Positions 47,724 to 59,921 of a stretch of DNA of 64,000 nucleotides are shown here, one piece after another. Position 1 is the stretch's first letter. The number at the start of each line of letters is the position of its first letter. The stretch lies in NCBI GenBank assembly GCA_027625915.1, contig JANTQA010000023.1:12958001-13022000 (forward strand). Reading direction: 5' to 3'. Origin of the DNA: Anaeramoeba flamelloides (Eukaryota; Metamonada; Anaeramoebidae). A program made the translations under genes and the position numbers. The notes under the pieces were generated by a model. That model was given only the letters and a program-made list of their open reading frames with translations, did no database searches and was not told the origin of the DNA.

Positions 47724-49228
47724 TTGTGGATGAAAAAAAAAAAATAAATTTTCAGTCAAACCAAAACACAAATGAAGCAATTCTTCAATTTTAACAAATA
47801 TACAAAACATGCTTTTTTGGGTAATTAAAGTTATCCCTAAAAATAATTTAACTCTAAATAAGTAAAATAATATTTGTTGTTTCGAGACACTACTATCCGG
47901 GTCAGCAATTTCACAGACTATTATTAATTTTAGAAAAAAAGTTTAACAATAAAAAATTTATCCAAAAAGGAAAAAAACAAGAACATAAAACTGTTTTCCG
48001 ATCTTGAAGAGTTTTTGACAATTAAAAGGATCTTTACACTCTCGTTAATACTCACATTCTTTTTCAATTTGTTTTGGAAAACTTTTCTCTTTTTCCTTTT
48101 TTTAGTCTATATTATTGTTCCAAATATTTCTTTGAAAAGACCATCAACATATCCTTCACAACAGCGTCAAGCTATTTTGTCTTCAGATTTTGCTAAATGC
48201 AAATTTCGATAGTCTAAACCAACTGTTCAAAGAAAATTTCGAAATTTAACAATCAGAAATTCCATCAGTTCCATGAAACAAAAGAAGATGGTGAAATTTG
48301 TTCCTTCTCTTATGATTCATTTTGTTATTTTCTTATTTTTACAAAATGATTTTTAATGTGTTATCTTTTTTTTTTTTGTATTTTTTAACTTTTTATTGAA
48401 ATTATCAAAAATTCGCAAAAGGTTGGATTAAAAAAATCACACAAAACCACACACATAAATCTACGAGTTTGTGTTTTTTTTTTTTTTATCTTTCAAGAAA
48501 TATTCTTTATTTGCTTGATCAAAATTATAGGTTTTTGTAGCATAGAGATAAAAAAATTATAATTTCCTAAAAGAAGCATTTAAAAGTTTTGAAAAAATGG
48601 AACGAAAAATATCAGTAGGTCTATAATTGTTTCACTCATTGTTTTTTAAAAATAAATAAATTTAAAATACAAAAAGAAAATTTCTTTTCAAAAATACCTA
48701 AAAAATATTTTGTTTTTATAACATCTCAATAATTCGCTTTAATTTTCATTTTTAATAGTGCAGAATCTTATTGTTGAGGAAATTTTTTCCTTCTTGTGAA
48801 TAAAAAATGGATTTTGTGAAACATAGTCTTATTCCTGTGTTAAAAATCGAATAGAGAAAAAGTAGTCCTTTTTTCAAAAGTGTGTAAAATTTTGTTGTGG
48901 TGTGTTCTCAAAGTGCAACTCATACCTCTTGGGCAAATATTTGAAAAAACTTGTCTCTCCACTCAATTTGAAAATAACTTTTCAAAATCTGGTTTTATTC
49001 AAAGAATTAATGGTATACCGTTAAACCATGAATTGTTTTTCAATATCCCAATTTTTTCTCAAAATAGTAATCAAAATTGAATGTAAAAATTATTTGGACT
49101 AAAATTCATAACGAGGTTTAAAAATTGAAGAAGGCGAACAGGTCTCTCAGGAATTTTCGAAAAAAAAAGACTCCTGTAATCACTTGATTTTTTTTTTCTC
49201 AGATCTCCCAACAAAAGAAGAAAGTCTT
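47724..49228. other. Upstream of the surface-protein gene; no gene called
   Basis: Two plus-strand frames (48015-48212, 48880-49080) have mixed composition but no recognisable domain. The first is preceded by a TTTTTTTAG-like acceptor and contains PSTYPSQQRQAILSSDF, so a small unrecognised exon is possible. Confidence 0.3.
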
Positions 49229-49467
49229 TAAAGTTTGCAAAGAAAGTGAACAAAATTTTCATTCAACTTTCCAAAAAAAGGTTTATAAATCATAGTACCA
49301 TTACAACTTTTCAAATTTTGAAAACCAAATTGAAGATTAAATTATTAGTTCACCTGTTAGAATTTGAAAATTTTGGATATTTAACGTTAATTCAAGAGAA
49401 GGTGTATTTTTTTAAACAAAGATGAATGAAAATTGTGATCTTTGTTTTTCGCAATTAACATTCTGTA
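49229..49467. repeat. ~235-bp MITE (CAAAATTTTCATTCAGCTTTCC family), copy 4
   Basis: GAACAAAATTTTCATTCAAC with TTTCC on the left and GATGAATGAAAATTGTGATC plus CGCAATTAACA on the right. The outermost bases are eroded, so borders are approximate. Confidence 0.65.
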
Positions 49468-50488
49468 TGGACACTTTTAAATTAGAAATTTGCTTTCAAA
49501 CAGGAATTATTATCCAAAAAAAGAAAAACTAAAATCTTTTTTGTACTATTCTCATGTATGTTGGTTCCCTGAACTCTTTTTTGGCATTGTATCATTCAGT
49601 ACCAAATTTAGAATCAGAGGCAAATGTTTTTCTCAAATTACCATAAAACAATGTAGTAATTGAGATTCCAACAAGAGAGATTTTGGAAAAAATTCCTCTT
49701 TTAACTCAAAATTGTTTTTGTTCAACAATGGCAATGACGAAAAAGGACCAAGATGCTATTTTTCTTAACAAAATTTTTCGTATATCATTGTGAATACTGT
49801 ATCAATTAGTTTTTCAAAACATTTTTTGGTAATTAATAATTCGAACCATCGAGTGCAAAAAATTTTCACTTCTATAACCAGATTTTTCTTTCCAACTAAA
49901 CAAACTTTCAATCATTTAGGTTGTGGTTTGTGTCTTTTCTTGAAAAAGGTATAGTCAGCTAAATTTTTATCATATTTGAATTTCAAATACTGGAATCACC
50001 AAATTCATTCATCATTTTTAGTTGACTTTCAGAACATCAGTTAAACTGAAAAAGTTTCAAACTATTTAGAAGGAATTACTAAAGTGAAAACGAAAAATAA
50101 AATCGCTTCTAAAAGAAAAAACATATTGACACAAAAGAATAGTGAGTTGAATTTTTGACAAACAAATCAATCATTTCAAATTTTGTTCAATTAAAAAAAA
50201 ACAAAATCTAAACAATTTGAAAAAAACTTTTTAAAATTAAAATTTAACTCCTAAAATGGTTAAGTCTTATCTTCTTTTTAAACACCCTTTCCGTAGTTGT
50301 ACTCTCAATGTTTTTGAAATTCTTGTTTACTTTATTTTTGTTGGTCCTCGAATAGACTGAAAATACAAAAAATGTTTGAAAAATATTGCTTTATTTTTCA
50401 AATTAAAACTTTTTAAACCTTAGCTTTGAAAAGGCATTGAATGAATCCAAATGGGACTTACCTTTGGACAATTAATTGATCATTGAAA
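49468..50488. other. Intergenic, no feature recognised
   Basis: AT-rich single-copy-looking sequence; no gene seen. Confidence 0.4.
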
Positions 50489-50709
50489 TACTGTGACTTG
50501 TTAAATAACAAGATCTAAATTTCCATTCAACTTTTTATAAAAACCTCAGACAAAGAATTGCATTCAGTAGACAAAGTCTGGATTTCTAAATGGGAAATTA
50601 ATATATGAAGATTCTTTTCAAAATTATAAATTTGAAAAGTTATTGCTTGTTAAAATCTTGTTTTGGGAATTGTGTTTTGAAAATTTAATTCCATTTATTT
50701 TACAACGTA
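50489..50709. repeat. 221-bp MITE (CAAAATTTTCATTCAGCTTTCC family), copy 5, diverged
   Basis: TACTGTGACTTGTTAAATAA, then ATTTCCATTCAACTTTT on the left; TTTGAAAATTTAATTCCATT and TATTTTACAACGTA on the right. Size and layout match the family; similarity is lower. Confidence 0.5.
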
Positions 50710-50976
50710 TAACACTTTGAAAAAAAATCTGATTAAAAGGACAATCCACATGATTTTAAAAATAGTCAATTAATCAAAAAGATTTTGCTATTTCTTCCTC
50801 AAACACCAATATTAATATCCTCTGGAAAATTCCTTTCATATTCAAATTATCAGTTTACACGAAACCAAACGAACCAAGACAACCAATTAGGATCTATTTC
50901 TGACAAATTACTTTTGTGAAAAGAAAAATTAGGAATGAGGACGGAAAATTTTGGTAGATTTATTTTTCCACTAATA

Positions 50977-51554
50977 ATATGTCCCTACGACCCAAAAAAC
51001 ACTAAAAATGAAAAACTGATCAAATACTTTCCATTAATACAATTAAAAAAACAAAATGATAAAATAAAAATAAATAAAGTTTCAATTTAGCTTTTTCTTG
51101 AAAACATTTTTTGCCAAAATCCTTGAATTCAAACTTGAAATTATGTATATTTTTAGACACGATATCTTGTTTTAACTCATTTACAAAAACAAATTCTAAA
51201 TTATGGGGAATTTTCTTTTCACAAAAGGCACTAATTTGGTCCTCAAATGTTTTTTTTAGTTTTAAATGGTAGAATAAAAAAAAAGTTAAACTAAAAGGAT
51301 AAACTTTCTGGAAAAGTATTCTAATTTAATATATTAACTTATTCTTTGATTTCAAAATTTTCTCAACCCCATTTTTTCAAAAAAAAAATAAAAAAGTGCA
51401 CAGTAATTCCAAAAAATATTTTCGATATTCAAAAGTTGAGAGTGTTTTTATTCTAAAAAAAATTATCACAGTGGTTAATTGAATTAAGTTATGTTCTTAA
51501 TTTCGAAAAATATTAATCAGAAAAAAATAGTGCTTAATTTTATTAAGGACATAT
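50977..51554 (+). mobile_element. 578-bp TIR element (TGTCCYTA ends), copy 1
   Basis: Ends TA-TGTCCCTACG and, reversed, TA-TGTCCTTAAT. The whole element is repeated in reverse orientation at 56630-57208 with only a handful of differences per 200 bases. Taking TA as the duplicated target explains both copies. No open frame is present. High similarity means recent movement. Confidence 0.75.
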
Positions 51555-52809
51555 ATCCCCATTTTTCATGAAAACAAATTTGCTTTCGAGATCTCAAAAA
51601 TAATCAATTTTTATTTAAAAAATATTAATTAAGATCAATCCACATAAAAATCCTTTTCAAAAGATAGTCTTGGAAAAACCGCTGTTGTGCCGAATCCCCC
51701 ATTTTATCTTTCATTGTTAATTTTATTTCTTTTATTCTTTGATCTTACTCTTCATTTTCAATAATGATCCAATGTAAATTCTTATTTCACTTTTTTTACC
51801 CAAATTGTTAGTTAAATAAAGAGAGAAGAAAAAAAAGATTTGGTATGACTAAAAGGTTGAGTATATTCATTTTAGGGAATTTCAGATCAAAAATTTACAA
51901 AAATTTGATCCCATCGAAAATTTTTCGAAAAAAAGAAAAAGAAAAAGAAAAAACAGAATATTGTCTATTATAAATCGTTTTAGTATTTTTAGCAAACGCT
52001 GCGTGGAAAATTTCATGTTTTTATATTTCTTCAATTATAATGCTTTTTCTTCATTTTATTTTGCTTTTTTTTAGTTTTTTTTTTTTTTTTATATATAAAA
52101 TTGTCCTTAAAAATTTTTCGAATTTTTGAGAAAAATTTTGCTATTAAGGGATTAGTGTCAACAATAGATTTGCCTATAATCAAAGCAAGGTTTAACTGTT
52201 GGTAGATTATATTTGTACGACATTGTTCACATGACTATAAATATTATATCATAAATGAACTGTTTTTATTATTTTTTCACATCCAAAATTTAAAATATCA
52301 AATTATTTATTAAACGTATTATTAAAAATAGTTTTGGCAATAACCAAATAATTACCCACCCATTAAAAGCTAAATCAAAGGTTTAATCCAATAACAACTC
52401 AACAATGGTAAAAAACCCCAAAAGAAAAAAAAAAAAGCGAAGTGCCAACATTTTTTAAAAATGGTTTCTCCAACATCAACTTTTATTAGAATCTAAAAAA
52501 GAAAAAACAAATAGGAAAAAATGAAAAAAAAAAAAAAAATGAATTCAAAAGTGAAATAAAATTCTTTTTAAAATTTGAAAAAATATATTTAAATAAAAAA
52601 CACATATATTAAAAACTGACCAAAATGATTAATATCAATTTATTTTGAGTTTACCGAAATGACCGAAAAATAGATTATTGTTGCCTAATAAATTATTTCA
52701 TTTTTAACTCGATCATAATTAATAATTTCAAATTTTGAAATTTTTAATATAATCACTTTTTCAAATCAAAAAATAGTAACTTAAAATAAAATATTCCAGA
52801 ATTTAATAA
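51555..52809. other. Intergenic, no gene recognised
   Basis: A GAAAAA-repeat patch (51932-51952) and long A/T runs; nothing else supportable. Confidence 0.4.
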
Positions 52810-53006
52810 AGTCAGTCCCACGTTTAAGGCACAAACTCTCAACAAAATTTAAGGAACAAAAAAATCTCAAATTAAGGCACAAAATTTATAATTTCTGTTT
52901 AAACAATTTATTTTACTTGAATATGAATACTGTCCCTTAATTTGAGATTTTTATTTTGCCTTAAATTTTGTTGAAAGTTTGTGCTCTAAAAGCAGAACTG
53001 GCTTTA
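52810..53006. repeat. ~197-bp MITE, GGCAC family, copy 3
   Basis: Left GTCAGTCCCACGTTTAAGGC, inner AACAAAATTTAAGGAACAA pair, right AGCAGAACTGGCTT. A few substitutions in the ends, otherwise complete. Confidence 0.75.
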
Positions 53007-53289
53007 ATTAAAATCTAGAACTCCAAGAAGTAACAATTTTTATAAAATTTTCAATTTCAAAGATTAACTTAATAATCATCAAGACATAAATACAAAGAAT
53101 ATTTAGTTTTGTTGACATTTTCTAAAAAAAATTGTCTCATTAATATATTTCCAAGTTTTCAGATATAATCTACCGAAATAATCTTTTCGTTAAATATTTA
53201 ATTTTTGAAAAAAAAAACACATTTTTTAGTAACTCAACTACCTTACGAGACAAATTTAAGAAATATATTTTGCCACTTTGGAGCCCAAG

Positions 53290-53487
53290 TACAACCAGTT
53301 CCAATTTTAAGGTACACAATTCAACGAAATTTAAGCCACAAAAAAAATCTCAAATTAAGGCATAGAATTCAGATTCTAGTTAAATAAATTGTAAAAAAAG
53401 AAATTCCAAATTTTGTGCCTCAATTTAAGATTTTTTTGTGCCTTAAATTTAGTTGAAAGTTTGCACCTTAAAAGTAAAACTGACTAT
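53290..53487. repeat. 198-bp MITE, GGCAC family, copy 4
   Basis: Left TACAACCAGTTCCAATTTTA, right mirror ending AAACTGACTATA. Its interior is reversed relative to copy 3 (the ATTCTAGTTAAAT block comes before the poly-A/GAAATTCC block). Confidence 0.75.
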
Positions 53488-53829
53488 ATTTAATTTTATA
53501 AAAAATAAACTATGAAGAAAACAACACACTGTTGGCTTATTGACTATTATTGGGCCATTTTAAACATTTAATGAGCAATATTCCCCGAATAAAGTGTAAA
53601 AATACCTTTTTATATGACCAGTAGTTTATACACATGTAAATGGCATTTTCAACAACACTGATTTATTTTTTCTTTGTTATATATTATCCCAGTTTTAATA
53701 TAAAAACAAACACGGGACTTATTGTATCACACTCAAATTTTGAATCTTATTATTAAAAAATTGGAATAAATCAACAATAATCTACAAGATCAATAAAAAA
53801 ATTTGAATTTTTGTTTTTCCAATTTTTTT

Positions 53830-54170
53830 CCCATTATCATGAAATATTTACTAACCCCAAATTGCTTGTACATTCATGTTCATTTTCAAAACAAAAAAAT
53901 CTTTCAGTAGTTCCATCATTTAGATTTATTTTTTTTGTTTTGTATTCATGGATTTGTATTGTTCTCTTTACCCTATAAAAAAAAAACAAAATGAGAAATT
54001 TGTGATATAAAAATGAAAAAAAAAAACGATTGCATGAAACACCTTTAACCAACAAACCAATGTGAATACCCTAAGCACCAGACTAAGCTTATTTCTCTGG
54101 TTAGTAGAATATACCCATGTACCAATAACAATGGTTTAGCATTCATTAGTTTCAAGAAAAAGCCAAAATA
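53830..54170 (-). other. Exon-like island, unrecognised
   Basis: The minus strand has TTTTATAG at about 53973, then an open stretch VKRTIQIHEYKTKKINL and FCFENEHECTSNLG ending before GTTAGTAA at about 53858. Just upstream (54060-54165) another open stretch contains NAKPLLLVHGYILL and LVWCLGYSHWF. Both look more protein-like than nearby frames, but no family was recognised and the pieces could not be joined confidently. It may be a small gene, a decayed gene, or chance. Confidence 0.2.
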
Positions 54171-54205
54171 TTCCAAATTTAAAAAAAAAAATTGGTAATT
54201 TTTAA

Positions 54206-54405
54206 TACAGTCAGTTCAACTTTTAAGACACAAACTTTGAACGAAATTTAAGGCACTAAAAAATTCTAAAATTAAGGCACAAAATTTGTATTTTTTTATG
54301 TTACAATTAATTTTACTAGAATCTGAATTTTGTGCCTTAATTTGAGATTTTTTTGTGCCTTAAATTTAGTTGAAAGTTTGTGCCTTAAAAGTGGAACTGA
54401 CGGTA
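54206..54405. repeat. 200-bp MITE, GGCAC family, copy 5
   Basis: Left TACAGTCAGTTCAACTTTTA, right mirror TTAAAAGTGGAACTGACGGTA-like ending, with inner AAATTTAAGGCAC pair. TA borders. This is the third copy within 1.6 kb. Confidence 0.85.
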
Positions 54406-54855
54406 AAAATAAAAACAATCATTATATTTATCCAAAACTCTTTTCTAAATTCTAGAAAAATACAAGTCAAAATTAAAATCTATTTTTGACACCATTGATC
54501 ATTTATTCTCCACTCCCCCCCCCCCCACACACACACACAAACATATATCTTTACACTTAATTTTTTTTTAATTTTACATTAAGCAAAAAACTAGCGAAAT
54601 CGGGAGTTTTGTATTTTCAACAATGTTTTTATGATGATTTTAAATTTGACCTTTAAAAATATTTTTTTGAGAAAAATCACAAAATTTCAGAAAAAAATAT
54701 CTAAAATTAAACTTATTACATGGTTTTTAGGCCCGATACTCCTTTCTTACAATAAATTCCCAGTGTAGAATAAAAATAATTGTTCTCCCTTAAAACTAGG
54801 ATAAAAATTTTTGAGAAAGATTGAGGATTTCGTTTTGTAAAATATTTTAACACGG

Positions 54856-54891
<36 letters not shown>

Positions 54892-56629
54892 GCGAATATG
54901 CGGTCATCATGTCATTGAAAGCTATGTGGTATATGGAAAATTAACTCTTTAGATACATAAGAATGATTCAATTTTCATTTTTTTATAATTTCGAAATTTC
55001 GATAATCAGATTCTAAATTGTAATATGGTACCCCCCCCCCTAAAACTAAATCCTTATTTTTCGATTAAAAAAATTCTTAAAATTGTATTTAAAGGATTTT
55101 GGCCCTCCTAAAATAATGCACTGAAAAAAGTCATCATTACTCCTTAAATAAGAACGATTATTAATAGCTTAATCATAATTCTAGATTAATTTATTGTAAA
55201 ATGATAAAGACCAGATCACATAAAAAACCCAGAAAAAATAAAATAAAATACCCCTCCAAAAAAAAAAAAGAAATCAAAATTTTTGAAATAAGTATAACAA
55301 ATTTTGGTTCATAATTTTATTTGAATTAAAAAAAAATAAAAATCAGATATCTTAATAGTAAATATCTCTATATTCTCAAAGGATCCACTGTACCCCCTTT
55401 TCTTAATTTTTATTGAGCTTTTCAAAGAATTTTTATTTTACGGACTACACTTTCGTCAAAATAAAAAGAAAGATCTCAAAAACAGAAACAAAAAGAAAAA
55501 AAAATTAAATAACAATTTTACAAAATTTATAAACAAAATATTTTGATCAAAAAATTTAAACCCCATTAAGATTTTCTTTTGAGAGTAAAATATATAAAAA
55601 TATATGTGAAAACATGTAAAAAAGAGTCAATACTTTAATTAATATTTTGATTTCTAACAAATAAATATTGTAAAAATCCAGTCTTATTAACATGAATTAC
55701 AATTCCCACATCTTTTTTTAATTTATTACATTTTTTTATTTTATCAAAAAATAAATTTGAAGGGAAAACCCATTAGGAAAAAGAAGCCACACACAAAAAT
55801 ACAATTATTCAAGTATCGTCTATATCGTTTCAACTTTACTTCCAATTTGTTTAAAATAGTTGTTATATGTTGAATGATTTACCTAGCATGGCTATAATGT
55901 TTTGGGATTTAATTTTCGAAAGATTGATACTGAAAACAGTGAATTTCAAATAATACTAATAATAAAAAACAAACAACTTCAACAACCAGCTAGATTCTTA
56001 AATATAAAGTAATTCATATTCGAAAAAAAAAAAAATAAAAATAACATTTAAATATTATTCAAAGATAATAAAATAAACCCCGAAACCAATAAATTTTTCT
56101 GGATTTTTTTATTAGTAAAAATTTGAATAATATATTTGTGAAATTTGAATTTTTCAATCAAGATTAATTCCGATCTTGTAAAATAATATTTGATCTATGA
56201 TCTCTTATTCAATAATATTGTCTATTTTGTATCTAGATTTTAAAAATTCATAAAGTCAAAAATAGTAAAAATTTAAAAACAAAAAATCAATTATCAATCT
56301 AACTCGAATTATTTACCAAACCATTTAACTTTTAAAAAAATTCTTGTTGAAAAAATTTCCAAATTTTATAATAAAAAAAAATATTATTTTTTATTAAAAT
56401 TTAATTTATATTTTTTTTATATTTTTAAATTATTTAGAACCAAATATTTAAATAATCATTGGATGGTGATCACCGGATAAAACAAAATTATTTCAGTGAT
56501 ATCCAAACCTCCCAAGTAATGAATAAATTATTTATAAATACATTTTAGGCATTATTGGGGTACAAAGGGCCACAAAAAATTCCAATGAAGTGTAATGTGT
56601 TTTAATCATTTAAAAAAAAGAAGTTTATA
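54406..56629. other. Intergenic with simple repeats
   Basis: Poly-C followed by (AC)n at 54515-54539, (TA)n at 54857-54889 flanked by CACGGC and GGGCGAATATGCGG, and a ten-C run at 55031-55040. 56530-56615 is the reversed copy of 39685-39775. No gene is seen. Confidence 0.45.
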
Positions 56630-57208
56630 ATATGTCCTTAATAAAATTAAGCACTATTTTTTTCTGATTAATATTTTTCGAAATTAAGAACTAACTTAAT
56701 TCAATTAACCACTGTGATAATTTTTTTTTAGAATAAAAAACACTCTCAACTTTTGAATATCGAAAATATTTTTTTGGAATTAGTGTGCACTTTTTATTTT
56801 TTTTTGAAAAATTTGGGTTGAGAAAAGTTTGAAATCAAAGAATAAGTTAATATATTAAATTAGAATGCTTTTCCAGAAAGTTTATCCTTTTAGTTTAACT
56901 TTTTTTTTTATTTTACCATTTAAAACTAAAAAAAACATTTGAGGACCAAATTAGTGCCTTTTGTGAAAAGAAAATTCCCCATAATTTAGAATTTGTTTTT
57001 GTAAATGAGTTAAAACAAGATATCGTGTCTAAAAATATACATAATTTCAAGGTTGAAATCAAGGATTTTGGCAAAAAATGTTTTCAAGAAAAAGCTAAAT
57101 TGAAACTTTATTTATTTTTATTTTATCATTTTGTTTTTTTAATTGTATTAATGGAAAGTATTTGATCAGTTTTTCATTTTTAGTGTTTTTTGGTTCGTAA
57201 GGACATAT
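56630..57208 (-). mobile_element. 579-bp TIR element (TGTCCYTA ends), copy 2
   Basis: Reverse complement of 50977-51554 along its whole length. Together the two form a widely spaced inverted repeat with 5.1 kb between them. Confidence 0.75.
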
Positions 57209-57787
57209 GCAGACAAACTCTTCAAAAAAAAAAAAAAAAAAAAATTGACAAAATTTAGCTGAAAAAATAAAAAAATCACAATAACCAAGATAAAATTTTC
57301 AAATATTGAAAAAATTTTTATAAGTTATTTTTGTATTTTAAGAAACTATATACTTTTTAATTATGAAATTTTCTTTTTAAGATAATTTTTTATAAATTCT
57401 ATATTTTATAATAATTTGATACTAATTCAAATTAAAATTTTTGTTTCGAAGACAATTATTACATTTGTGGTTCTAAGAGTTATATACATATATTTATATT
57501 ATGTTAGTGACCATAACCATATGATCATAAACACATACATCAACTGAAAAAAAAAAAAAAAAAACGAGTAGAGAGTTCTAAATATGATTTAGAGTTTTTT
57601 TTTCAAATCATTTTTCTTTACAAAAACCATTTCCAGAAATATAATTTGAAATCTACTTTGAAAATGTTCCAAAATCAAACACCACTTCTGATGTTTGATT
57701 TTATTTTAAAGTATTGTGGTGCTTAAATTAAGGGTATAAATACACTTGAAAACCAAATGAACAATTTTTATAATAAGACGTAAACAA
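57209..57787. other. Intergenic, no feature recognised
   Basis: A runs at 57225-57243 and 57548-57563; no gene seen. Confidence 0.4.
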
Positions 57788-59014
57788 TAGAGGTTTTGAT
57801 GATAGCATGTTTAATCCACGATACAGTAACAAAAATCGCGATAATTTCTATCAAATCCTCATATATCAGAAAATCGCGATATTCAATATTATCGCGATAA
57901 TAAAACAAATTGCGTTATTCTATAAAATCGCGATAATTATTGAAAAATCGCGATAAATGCCAAAATATCGCGATTAAAAAGTAATCTTGATTTAATAGTT
58001 GATGGGTTTTTAGGTTAATTGAGAAATATTTAAACAAAAAAAATTTTTTTGATCAAAAAATAGATTAGGTGAAAAAAAGTCATTCTTTGAAAAAACAACA
58101 AAAAAGATACTTGATCCAATCAATGATCAGATCCAAGAGTTTTATTGTGTTTTCATTTTATTTGGTTGACAAACCTATCGATCCTTTAATATCAACAACA
58201 ATAAGAACTAAAGATAAATAAATATTTTTTCAGTTAATCATGGTGTTGTAAATTGAGTTGAATGAAAGACCTTCTAAAACAATCAACCCGTTATCTGTTC
58301 TTTAAAGAATGTTTTCTCGGGTTAAAACATTTTCATTTTTTCTCAGCAAGCTAAAAGGAGTTGTATAACTTTTCAAAAGCTTTCAGAACATCCTTGCCAT
58401 ATTATCCCCAATTATTTAGATTGTTTGCAAAATTTGTTTTCTTGCTATTCTTTTTCTTCTTCTCAGACGAGTATCTTGATATTGTACAGAAAACACAATT
58501 AGAGCTTAGAGGTTATTGTTTGACGGATCACCAATAAGAAGGTAAATTATTCTTTATTCTTGTTGGCTATTTAAAATTGTGAATGTTACAACCCCATTTT
58601 AAAAAAACACATCAATCTTATATTCAAGTGTATTGTTGAAATGGGTAATTATTAGTTTGATCATAAAATTTGTTTGAGATTTGATATTTTGTTAAAACAA
58701 AAAATGAAAAGAAAACAATTTTTTGTTTCCACTACAAACCAAACTCATTCCCTTATAAAAGTTTTCTGTATTTCAAAACTTTCAAACATTTATTAAAGGG
58801 GGAAAGTGTTGTCAAAGTCAAGAGATTTTTTTAAGATAATTTCAAAAATATAATTTTTCATTTTTTCGCGATAATGTTGAATTTCGGGATAAAGTTGGTC
58901 TAATCGCGATTTTATGTTTTTTTTGCGATAAAGTTGGTCTAATCACGATTTTTTAAACACATTGCGATTTTATTGTTAATATCATGATAATATATGTTCT
59001 CATCAAAACCTCTA
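57788..59014. mobile_element. 1.2-kb hAT-like element with subterminal TCGCGAT repeats
   Basis: Terminal repeats TAGAGGTTTTGATGA and, reversed, TAGAGGTTTTGATGAGAAC. TCGCGAT occurs six times in the first 190 bp (57836, 57874, 57892, 57928, 57948, 57968) and again near the right end (58866, 58904, with one-base variants at 58925 and 58944). Short TA/CAxxG-type ends plus clustered subterminal motifs are features of hAT and CACTA transposons, where transposase binds such motifs. Flanking 8-mers GTAAACAA and ATAATTGA match at only half their positions, so a hAT target duplication is not proven. The interior (58250-58570) shows no clear transposase frame. Confidence 0.6.
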
Positions 59015-59921
59015 ATAATTGATTTTAATTTTGATTTATTTTTTTTTTTTTGAAAATCTCGGAAAAATTAACAATGAAAAACTATAACATTTTTACGAAA
59101 CAAAGACCAAAAGAGAGACATTTGATTTCCAATTTAAATAACCACGAATTTATAATTTTGAAGTTTCTCTCTTTGGGCACGCTTTTTGAGATCTCGAAGA
59201 TTTGTTTTTTTCATTTTTTTTGATTTCTCAAATGAGTTATTTTTCTCTTTTGAATGTTACAAAATCTTTACTTGGCCAAATTTAGAGTGTTTCAACTTTA
59301 TAATGTATTAGAGTATATCAAATTAGGCTGATTATATTCCAAAAGAAAACAATTTCTTTCAAGAATAAATTTAACTCTTTGAAAATATAAAACAAAGAAA
59401 AGTTGATTTTTTTTTAAATTGAATTTTTTGCAACTAGAAAATATTTATTTATTTTTTTTTTTGTTAAATTGGATTTTTTAGCAATTAATATCCAATGAAT
59501 TTTTTTTTTTTTTTTTTTATTTGAATTTTTTGCCAATGAGATCCTCTCAACTTTTTTTTTGTTAATTGGATTTTAATGTTTGGTTTTTTTTTTTTTTTGT
59601 TATTTGAATTTTGTCAATCAAAAGAAGTGCAATTTCACATTCACCTTTTTTGTTTCAAGCCACTTCTTAGGTATGGAGCAAATCCACTTTAAATTACTAG
59701 ATACTTAAAGCATTTTTTTTCTTTATTGCATTTGATTTCAGTTCTCACACAACAAAAAATAAAAATAGTAATTAAAAGTGTTTAGAATCCTAAAAACACA
59801 CAAACCAAATTTGATTTTAGTATAGTTAAAATCATGTTAATTATTTAAAATGTTATCTTTTTTTCTGATCAAAATAATAATCAGAAGTAATCAAAAGAAA
59901 AAGAAAAAGAAAAAGATAAAA
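59015..59921. other. Intergenic; short tandem GAATTTTTTGC units
   Basis: At 59410-59610 a unit resembling TTAAATTGGATTTTTTGCAA followed by a T run occurs about five times in degenerate form. No gene is seen. Confidence 0.45.

Noticed and set aside
53205-53387. 60-residue plus-strand frame
   Set aside because: Mostly inside the GGCAC MITE copy at 53290.
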